Source: Flavobacterium sp.
Lineage (GTDB): Bacteria > Bacteroidota > Bacteroidia > Flavobacteriales > Flavobacteriaceae
Length of the DNA stretch: 5,042 bases
Direction of reading: 5' to 3'
NCBI RefSeq assembly: GCF_021151785.1
Contig: NZ_JAGKWP010000134.1
Span: 1 to 5,042, forward strand
The position numbers and the translations under genes are program-made. Under the pieces are notes generated by a model. It was not told the DNA's origin and ran no database searches. It was given only the letters and a program-made list of their open reading frames with translations. This document shows positions 1 to 5,042 of this stretch, piece after piece; positions within the stretch are counted from its first letter, which is position 1, and each line of letters opens with the position of its first letter.

Positions 1-1
1 T

Positions 2-1129
2 TTAAAAGTGTTGAATAAAATCTATCCGTCTGTTTATCAGAAAATAAATAATGAATTAAAACGAAGAGACTGGCAGATTGATGCAAAATATATAATAAGT
101 CATCCCTGGATAGAGTATAAACGGATTCTATTATTAAAAACCGGCTGGAATAAAAAAATCGGCCGTACTGCAGATGAATTAAATACTGCCATGTATGATA
201 CGTTTGATAAGATTGTGGCAAGAGATGACTGGGGAAAGGTTGATGCAATATATGCTTATGAAGATTGTGCGCTACGTTCTTTTGAACGCGCAAAAGAAGC
301 AGGTATTACATGTTTTTATGATCTTCCTATTGTACATTATAAGACAGCTAAAGAAATATTAGAAAAGGAAGTTGAGCTATATCCTGCTTTTAAAAGTTGC
401 CTTGCTACAGTTAATGAACCAGCCTGGAAGATTATAAAAAAACTTAAAGAATTGGAATTAGCAGATCTGATCTTTGTGCCTTCAAATTTTGTAAAACAAT
501 CCATCCTTGATATCGGCGTTCCTGTAGAAAAAATTAAAGTAAATGTATTTGGCGCACCCATTGAATATTTTAAACCAATGGAAAAAACAGATACAACATT
601 TCGGGCTATTTTTGTTGGCGGAATAGGGCCCCGCAAAGGTGTACATTATATTATTCAGGCATGGAAAGAACTTCATTTGCCTGATGCTGAATTGCTGCTA
701 GTTGGAAAAGATCTTTTTCCTGAAGGGTGGCTTGCAGAAAATATTAAAGGAACAAAAATTAAATTTGTGCCTTCAGTTCCACACCATCAATTAAATAGTT
801 ATTATGCTTCGGCAGATGTATTTGTATTTCCATCCCTAGCAGAGGGGCTCGCTCTTGTTCAATTGGAGGCCATGGCTTGTGGTTTACCAATAATAAGTAC
901 TCCGAATGCCGGTGCAGAAGATATTATTGAAAATGGCGAAAATGGTTTTTTAATCCCGATCCGGGATACGGAAGCATTAAAAGAGAAAATTAAATTTTTG
1001 TATGCGAATCCTGATAAAAGATTTGCTATGAGCAAAGCGGCTAGACGTTCAGCTGAAATGTTTACATGGAAGCGCTATCAGGATTTTATTTTAGATTCGA
1101 TTAATAGTTATGCCCCCAAAGTGAAATGA
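2..1129 (+). CDS. Family 4 glycosyltransferase (GT-B fold), 5' end outside the window
   Basis: Cytoplasmic or membrane-associated glycosyltransferase expected to move a sugar from a nucleotide donor onto a growing lipid-linked glycan. The frame is open to the window edge. The first usable codons are GTG at 8 and TTG at 11, with no ribosome site before them, and the N-terminal Rossmann half looks short, so I infer that the true start lies upstream. Counting from GTG at 8: ADLIFVPSNFVK (152-163) and KIKVNVFGAPIEYFKP (175-190) form the inter-domain region; GGIGPRKG (204-211) is the glycine-rich start of the C-terminal donor domain; E279 and E287 form the EX7E motif of GT4 enzymes, followed by AMACGLPII and NGENGFLI, typical of the nucleotide-sugar site. 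No signal peptide or membrane segment is seen. The stop overlaps the next start as ATGA. Family assignment is firm; donor and acceptor sugars cannot be read from sequence. Confidence 0.92.
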   Translation, partial: LKVLNKIYPSVYQKINNELKRRDWQIDAKYIISHPWIEYKRILLLKTGWNKKIGRTADELNTAMYDTFDKIVARDDWGKVDAIYAYEDCALRSFERAKEAGITCFYDLPIVHYKTAKEILEKEVELYPAFKSCLATVNEPAWKIIKKLKELELADLIFVPSNFVKQSILDIGVPVEKIKVNVFGAPIEYFKPMEKTDTTFRAIFVGGIGPRKGVHYIIQAWKELHLPDAELLLVGKDLFPEGWLAENIKGTKIKFVPSVPHHQLNSYYASADVFVFPSLAEGLALVQLEAMACGLPIISTPNAGAEDIIENGENGFLIPIRDTEALKEKIKFLYANPDKRFAMSKAARRSAEMFTWKRYQDFILDSINSYAPKVK

Positions 1130-2466
1130 CACTCTTATCTGAACAGGTCGTAATTAAGAAAATTGAAGCAGGTAGAAGCATAAACAATGCAATCTTTCTA
1201 TTTTATATTTTATTATTTGCTGAAGGTATCTTACGTAAATGGATACTACCACCATTAAGTTCACCATTATTTTTTATTAAAGATCCGGTATTATTTTATA
1301 TGTATTGGATGTGTTGGAGACATAGGATATTTCCTAAAAGTGTATTATTTCAAGCATCTGTTATTTTATTGGTTTTGTATTTAATTTTATCTTTGACACA
1401 AATGCTTTTATATACAACACCTTTTTTTGCTTCTGTCTACGGGTGGCGAAACTATTTTCTATATATGCCACTTGCCTTTATCATGCAAAGACACATGACA
1501 AAATCCGATCTTGTCCGGATAGCAAAGTTTACATGCTATTTTGGAATTCCTATTGCCGTATTAGCTTATATGCAATTCTTAAGCCCACCTGATGCATTTA
1601 TTAATAGAAATGCAGGAGAGAATTCAGGAGTAGGTTTTACTGTTGTAGGCAATATTGTACGTCCATATGGCCCTTTCTCTTTTGTGTCCGGCATGGCTTT
1701 CTTTACACCCAGTTTAATAGTTATGTTGATCTATAATTATTTTTTACCAAAGCAAGAAAGATTTTTATCTAACTGGATGGCCGTTGCTTGCTTTTGTGCT
1801 TTTTCAACATGTTTGGCAGTTAGTGGTTCAAGAGGCACATATGGAAGTACTGTTGTTGTATTTGTCTTTTTAATAATCGGTTTATTCATGATTATTAGAA
1901 ATACTCAATCTATTAAGTCTCTTTTTGTTATTATGATAGGAGGTGTTATAGTACTGAATGTTTATAATGTTATTTTCTCCACACAATTGGATATTATGAG
2001 CCAGCGTATGGAACAGGCTGAAATTGCTGAAGGAAGTATGGTAGATCGATTTGCAACCAATTTTATTCGTTTTCAGGATATAAGTACTGAGCTTCCTGTA
2101 CTTGGGGCTGGGATTGGAGCCGGCTCTGCTGGAGCTAATTTTTTAAAGACTGGAGTTGCTGATTTTACTATCGCTGAATCTGATTGGGGACGTATTGTAG
2201 TAGAATGTGGAGTATTTTTCGGATTTATGTATCTTTTTTATAGGATAATTCTCACCCTTTATATGAGTATAGGTGCAATCAAGGCAACAATTAGAGGAGT
2301 TAATCCATTGCCAGTTGTATTAGTTGGATATGAAATTCAAAATTTATTAGTTGGACAAATGGTTTCAGTAGGCACAAATCTAGCCTTCGGGTGGTTTTAT
2401 TTAGGCATAGCTTTGGTGTTTAATAAGATCTATTCAGAAGAAAAAAAGGATAATTATGTTGGATAA
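1126..2466 (+). CDS. Polytopic membrane protein, O-antigen ligase/polymerase-like (Wzy/WaaL type)
   Basis: Inner-membrane protein of 446 residues, inferred to polymerise or ligate lipid-linked oligosaccharide on the outer face of the membrane. Hydrophobic segments fall at about 22-38, 48-63, 76-95, 107-121, 134-151, 187-206, 216-233, 241-257, 265-283, 357-379 and 414-434, so roughly 11-12 spans. A hydrophilic stretch at about 285-355 would be the large periplasmic loop of this class. Motifs seen: EGILRKWILP (33-42), close to the EGxLRKWxLP signature I recall from poorly characterised polysaccharide-locus membrane proteins; VSGSRG (232-237), like the SxSRG of Wzy/WaaL proteins; LGAGIGAGS (326-334); and ESDWGRIVVECG (351-362). 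The ATG at 1126 overlaps the glycosyltransferase stop by 4 bp, with no Shine-Dalgarno, which suggests coupling by re-initiation. Whether it acts as polymerase, ligase or another glycan-handling membrane enzyme cannot be decided here. Confidence 0.82.
   Translation: MTLLSEQVVIKKIEAGRSINNAIFLFYILLFAEGILRKWILPPLSSPLFFIKDPVLFYMYWMCWRHRIFPKSVLFQASVILLVLYLILSLTQMLLYTTPFFASVYGWRNYFLYMPLAFIMQRHMTKSDLVRIAKFTCYFGIPIAVLAYMQFLSPPDAFINRNAGENSGVGFTVVGNIVRPYGPFSFVSGMAFFTPSLIVMLIYNYFLPKQERFLSNWMAVACFCAFSTCLAVSGSRGTYGSTVVVFVFLIIGLFMIIRNTQSIKSLFVIMIGGVIVLNVYNVIFSTQLDIMSQRMEQAEIAEGSMVDRFATNFIRFQDISTELPVLGAGIGAGSAGANFLKTGVADFTIAESDWGRIVVECGVFFGFMYLFYRIILTLYMSIGAIKATIRGVNPLPVVLVGYEIQNLLVGQMVSVGTNLAFGWFYLGIALVFNKIYSEEKKDNYVG
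2446..2450 (+). promoter_or_regulatory. Shine-Dalgarno-like AAGGA before the short acyltransferase
   Basis: AAGGA sits five bases upstream of the ATG at 2456, inside the last codons of the membrane protein gene (Lys-Lys-Asp). It is the only purine-rich start signal among the three starts visible in the window and may help re-initiation at the 11-bp overlap. The spacing is a little short and the bases are also required by the Lys/Asp codons, so it may be coincidental. Confidence 0.35.
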
Positions 2467-3475
2467 AATCGGGCCAGGCACATTTCGCTATTTCCTGTGT
2501 TTTGTAGTAGTGCTGTTTCACAGTACAAATCTTATTGCAATAGGAGAATTGGCAGTACATGTATTTTTTATACTTAGCGGTTACTGGGTAATGAAAATGT
2601 ATAAAGAAAAATATATGGATTTTAAGCATCCACTGACTTCCTTCTGGTTTAGCCGTTTATTGAGGTTGTTGCCAATATTTTATGTGACGAATATTTTACT
2701 TGTATTGGTTAGCTGTCTTGTTATGAATATAACGCCAACAGCTTTTATAGATAGTTTTAAACCTTCGATAGGATTTTTGTTTTCACATATATTTATTCTA
2801 GGGCTTACGCAAACAGGTCAAATAAACCCGCCTTCCTGGTCCTTGGATATAGAAATGCAATTTTATATTTTGGTTCCAGTGTTTTTTTGGATCATTTCAA
2901 AAAATAAAAAAAGGTCAATGTTGCTTTTAGTAACGGGGATACTTTTTTTTAGCGGATTTTATATGCTTCATGAGAGTTGGAATTTGATTCCATCAGTAGC
3001 TAATTATTTATGCTTCTTCCTTGCTGGAGTAGCTCTATATGAAAGTGGATATCATGCGAGTGAAAAGGTAAGTAACTTGACTGTTTTAATAAGTGTTTTT
3101 TTTGTTATTCTTACTTACTCTATACCTACATTATTTGAAAATGTTATTTTGAATAATGCACTCCGTATTAATGGAATTTTATTCCGTATTATATTTGATT
3201 ATGTGTTAGCATTTCTAATGATTCCATTTATTTCAAGGAACGTAAGAACTAAAAGTACACGGTGGGATCGTGATTTGGCAAATTTGTCCTATGTTACTTA
3301 TTTATTCCATAGAGTTTCAATGGTGCCATGGGCATATTATTATGCTCATTTACCATTGTGGGATCGCATGCCCTCTTTTATTATTTATTTAGTAGCTACT
3401 TTTATTGGATCAATAATTATCTATTATATCGTTGATATTCCTTTTGAACGATTGAGAAAGAAAATTGTGTCTTAG
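2456..3475 (+). CDS. Membrane acyltransferase, Acyl_transf_3 family (short, divergent form)
   Basis: Predicted inner-membrane O-acyltransferase of 339 residues that would decorate the glycan made by this locus, probably with acetyl groups, though the acyl donor is not evident. The family's R-x10-H motif is present as R11 to H22 in the first membrane helix, followed closely by VHVFFILSGYWVM (34-46), the FFxxSG segment. RLLR (67-70) is the RxxR motif. PSWSLDIEMQFY (126-137) matches the usual SWSLSVEEQFY segment, but the second Glu is replaced by Met134; E133 is kept. LSYVTYLFHR (277-286) and the terminal DIPFERLRKK (327-336) match the family C-terminus (more usually IEKPF). About ten hydrophobic segments are present. 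No extra periplasmic SGNH domain is fused. The start at 2456 lies 11 bp inside the upstream gene, preceded by AAGGA at 2446-2450; the position of R11/H22 close to the N-terminus supports this start. Confidence 0.88.
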   Translation: MLDKIGPGTFRYFLCFVVVLFHSTNLIAIGELAVHVFFILSGYWVMKMYKEKYMDFKHPLTSFWFSRLLRLLPIFYVTNILLVLVSCLVMNITPTAFIDSFKPSIGFLFSHIFILGLTQTGQINPPSWSLDIEMQFYILVPVFFWIISKNKKRSMLLLVTGILFFSGFYMLHESWNLIPSVANYLCFFLAGVALYESGYHASEKVSNLTVLISVFFVILTYSIPTLFENVILNNALRINGILFRIIFDYVLAFLMIPFISRNVRTKSTRWDRDLANLSYVTYLFHRVSMVPWAYYYAHLPLWDRMPSFIIYLVATFIGSIIIYYIVDIPFERLRKKIVS

Positions 3476-3593
3476 AAATCAATATTCATCTCAATTGTTT
3501 TTGATTAAGATATTCTTCGTTTTATATAATCGGATAAATTATTTATTCTATCAATATGCACTTTAAACTTTTTATAATTATTTAATTACTTTA
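3476..3593. other. AT-rich gap between convergent genes
   Basis: This 118-bp stretch separates the two converging acyltransferase genes. It is very AT-rich. I find only weak inverted repeats: AATCAA (3477-3482) with TTGATT (3501-3506), and ATAAAT/ATTTAT around 3534-3546, which is AT-only with almost no loop. Neither is a convincing intrinsic terminator on either strand, and no coding frame of note is present. Confidence 0.6.
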
Positions 3594-4664
3594 TTACGAA
3601 ACTTTGGATTGTGTAGAAAATTTATCTTTTATTTTGAAGAATGGTTTTTCTATTATGTAATAAGAAGCTAAAGCACAAATTACTATCAATACTAAATTTT
3701 GAGGTAGTTGATTGATCCAAAGGGAAGATTTACTCAAGAAAAATTGCTGCCATAGATAGAGGCTATAAGACAACACACCGATGTAATTGATTACTGGAAG
3801 ATTTAAAAAATTAAACCAAAGGCCTTGAGGTCCATAAATTGAGTACATCATAATGAGTGCGATGGAAATATTTGCCAGCGTTCCATAAGTCCCTCCTATA
3901 GAACGTAAAATTACTTCAATTCCTAAATCCAGTTTTCTATTAATTAATGGGCCAAAGAATAATAATATAAGCACAGCTATAGCTCCATAAAATAAACTTG
4001 TCCAATGCTTGTGAAATAGATTCAATAATTGTTCTTTATAAAGAGCGCATATGCAACCTATAACTATTGAGTCAATTCTAAAAAAAATAGTTAAGTCATT
4101 ATACCATGGTTCAGGATGGTAGTGGAAGTATATACGTGCAATCGGCACTAATGAAATAATAATAAAAGCAGAAATTTTTCTAACAAAAAAACCTAAAATG
4201 AAAATAAATGGCCAAAATAAATAAAAATGTTCTTCGACGCTTAAAGACCAGGCATGTGAAGTATACCAATCATCTCTCCAGTTAAAATATTTTGTATAAG
4301 TTATTGCTGTTAGCCAGGAGTTGGATGGTATTGAAATGAAATGAAAGAATTCTAATATGAAATAAACTAACAAAAGGAAATAATACGCCGGAAAAATTCT
4401 TAATGTGCGACGAATGAAAAAGTTTTTCAACGAAACAGTTCCTGTTTTTTGCTGTTCGTTCAGTAACAAAGACGTAATTAGGAAGCCGGAAATTACAAAG
4501 AAAACATTAACACCAAATTGGCCATCCAATAGCAGAGGTAAAAATCTAAATGATTTTGGAAAAAAATCATAATGAAGGCTTATGTGATTGAATAGTACAA
4601 TAATAATGCTAACTGCACGCAAACCATTGAGACTTGGATAATAGTTTATTTTTTTATCTACCAT
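3594..4664 (-). CDS. Membrane acyltransferase, Acyl_transf_3 family (OafA/OatA-like transmembrane domain)
   Basis: Predicted inner-membrane O-acyltransferase of 356 residues, the usual size for the stand-alone ten-helix form; no SGNH domain follows. Such proteins move acyl groups, often acetyl, across the membrane onto cell-surface or exported sugars. Motifs in order: YPSLNGLRAVSI (9-20) opening the first helix, with R16-x10-H27 as the R/K-x10-H motif; GVNVFFVISGFLIT (51-64); RRTLRIFPAYY (85-95), including RxxR; HAWSLSVEEHFYLFWP (137-152) with E144 and E145; FRIDSIVIG (195-203); YIGVLSYSLYLWQQ (294-307); and YYIIEKPFF (335-343). All family landmarks are intact, in contrast to the acyltransferase at 2456-3475. 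It reads leftwards, alone, from a candidate promoter at 4702-4733. The start ATG at 4664 is preceded by an A/T-rich leader without a Shine-Dalgarno. The true substrate could be the locus polysaccharide or another surface glycan. Confidence 0.93.
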   Translation of the reverse strand: MVDKKINYYPSLNGLRAVSIIIVLFNHISLHYDFFPKSFRFLPLLLDGQFGVNVFFVISGFLITSLLLNEQQKTGTVSLKNFFIRRTLRIFPAYYFLLLVYFILEFFHFISIPSNSWLTAITYTKYFNWRDDWYTSHAWSLSVEEHFYLFWPFIFILGFFVRKISAFIIISLVPIARIYFHYHPEPWYNDLTIFFRIDSIVIGCICALYKEQLLNLFHKHWTSLFYGAIAVLILLFFGPLINRKLDLGIEVILRSIGGTYGTLANISIALIMMYSIYGPQGLWFNFLNLPVINYIGVLSYSLYLWQQFFLSKSSLWINQLPQNLVLIVICALASYYIIEKPFFKIKDKFSTQSKVS

Positions 4665-4701
4665 TTAAATAAATATCTATGTATTTAGAATTTAAATTTT
4701 T

Positions 4702-4733
4702 CGAATGTAGTTATAAAACTTATAGCATTCAAA
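4702..4733 (-). promoter_or_regulatory. Candidate Bacteroidota-type promoter for the leftward acyltransferase
   Basis: Read on the minus strand, TTTG (4733-4730) is followed after 20 bases by TACATTCG (4709-4702), which matches the Bacteroidota -7 element TAnnTTTG at five of six defined bases. A run of T precedes the -33 element. Transcription would start near 4695-4697, giving a leader of about 30 nt before the ATG at 4664. The region is AT-rich, so chance matches are possible; correct spacing and placement in the only gap before the gene favour it. Confidence 0.45.
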
Positions 4734-4766
4734 AAACATAAGTAAAGATTCTTGAGGTATTAAACT

Positions 4767-4796
4767 AAAGAGTCCCACTAAACAGCGGGACTCTTT
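4767..4796 (-). terminator. Hairpin terminator after the decarboxylase gene (possibly bidirectional)
   Basis: A perfect 10-bp inverted repeat pairs 4767-4776 (AAAGAGTCCC) with 4787-4796 (GGGACTCTTT). In RNA made from the minus strand the stem can extend inward: a U·G wobble (4777/4786), two more pairs, and a GUUU tetraloop (complement of 4780-4783). The plus-strand RNA would have an A·C mismatch at that place. This, and its position 8 bp past the stop at 4805, assign it mainly to the leftward gene. The T-run after the stem is longer in the plus direction (4794-4800, then 4802-4805), so it could also stop rightward transcription. Confidence 0.8.
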
Positions 4797-4804
4797 TTTT
4801 ATTT

Positions 4805-5042
4805 TCAGTTCTTTTTAAACTCTTTGGGTAATACATCCCAATCTTCTTTTGGGAGCGATTTGAAATATTCGTATGTAATTTTTAAACCTTCAGCTCTCGA
4901 TACTTTAGGCTCCCAGCCTAAAATTTCTTTTGCTTTAGTAATATCCGGCTTACGCTGCTTCGGATCATCTGTTGGCAATGGTTTAAATGTGATTTTTACA
5001 TTTGACCCTGTTAGCTTAATGATCTCCTGAGCAAAGTCATTG
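4805..5042 (-). CDS. C-terminus of an extended SDR sugar-nucleotide enzyme, probable UDP-glucuronate decarboxylase (UDP-xylose synthase); 5' end outside the window
   Basis: Only the last 78 residues are in the window, ending at a TGA at 4805-4807. The fragment begins NDFAQEIIKLTGSN and contains PLPTDDPKQRKPDI (visible residues 21-34), then AKEILGWEPKV (37-47), EGLKITYEYF (51-60) and a lysine-rich tail. The DDPKQRxPDI...LGWEPKV...EGL...T series is the standard C-terminal signature of NAD-dependent epimerase/dehydratases of the UXS group, where the Arg and neighbouring residues help hold the UDP sugar. The inferred role is cytoplasmic decarboxylation of UDP-glucuronate to UDP-xylose, feeding the glycosyltransferases of the locus. 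The N-terminal NAD site and the YxxxK catalytic pair lie outside, so a related 4,6-dehydratase or epimerase cannot be fully excluded. The gene ends at the hairpin at 4767-4796. Confidence 0.82.
   Translation of the reverse strand, partial: NDFAQEIIKLTGSNVKITFKPLPTDDPKQRKPDITKAKEILGWEPKVSRAEGLKITYEYFKSLPKEDWDVLPKEFKKN

Larger units (their letters stand above)
4665..4804. other. Intergenic regulatory gap between two leftward genes
   Basis: This 140-bp gap holds, from right to left, the hairpin terminator of the decarboxylase gene, the candidate promoter for the acyltransferase, and its A/T-rich leader. The order (terminator then promoter) suggests the two leftward genes are separate transcription units. 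No coding frame or RNA gene was recognised. Confidence 0.6.

Noticed and set aside
337..676. Two open frames on the minus strand inside the glycosyltransferase gene
   Set aside because: They are antisense to a well-supported coding region, have no recognisable motif and no start signal.
2420..2629. 69-codon minus-strand frame across the membrane protein/acyltransferase junction
   Set aside because: It lies antisense to two real genes, with composition typical of a reversed membrane-protein sequence.
2882..3103. Runs of seven or eight T at 2882-2888, 2943-2950 and 3096-3103, possible phase-variable slippage sites
   Set aside because: They encode Phe-rich membrane helices in AT-rich DNA, the frame is intact, and runs of this length are expected by composition.
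3534..3588. AT-only inverted repeats (ATAAAT/ATTTAT; TAATTA twice) as a terminator or protein-binding site
   Set aside because: They have no G-C pairs, almost no loop, and such matches are common by chance in DNA this AT-rich.
4824..5030. 68-codon plus-strand frame at the right edge
   Set aside because: It is antisense to the conserved C-terminus of the SDR enzyme; the minus-strand reading has clear family motifs, this one has none.

Overview
The window is a piece of a surface-polysaccharide (exopolysaccharide, capsule or O-antigen) locus, probably from a member of the Bacteroidota and perhaps a Sphingobacteriales-like organism. The reasons are AT-rich DNA (roughly one third G+C by eye), mostly absent Shine-Dalgarno sequences with A/T-rich leaders, one candidate promoter that fits the Bacteroidota TTTG / TAnnTTTG pattern, and protein sequences that look like that phylum. 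The taxonomic call is an inference from these traits, not from any database search.

Left part (2-3475, + strand): three tightly packed genes read rightwards. The first is a family 4 glycosyltransferase whose 5' end lies outside the window. It overlaps by ATGA a polytopic membrane protein of the O-antigen ligase/polymerase type. That gene overlaps by 11 bp a short membrane acyltransferase of the Acyl_transf_3 family. The overlaps point to one co-transcribed, translationally coupled unit that would add a sugar, polymerise or transfer the glycan, and acylate it.

Middle (3476-3593): an AT-rich 118-bp gap between converging genes, with no convincing intrinsic terminator.

Right part (3594-5042, - strand): a second, more canonical Acyl_transf_3 acyltransferase reads leftwards from its own candidate promoter at 4702-4733. 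Right of it, a strong GC-centred hairpin at 4767-4796 follows the 3' end of another leftward gene. That gene is the C-terminus of an NAD-dependent SDR sugar-nucleotide enzyme, most likely UDP-glucuronate decarboxylase (UDP-xylose synthase), and it runs off the right edge.

Together the genes cover precursor synthesis (UDP-xylose), glycosyl transfer, membrane-level polymerisation or ligation, and O-acylation. I see no mobile elements, CRISPR arrays, tRNA or rRNA genes, and no evidence of an entirely new system. The least described part is the glycosyltransferase / EGxLRKW membrane protein / short acyltransferase trio on the left.
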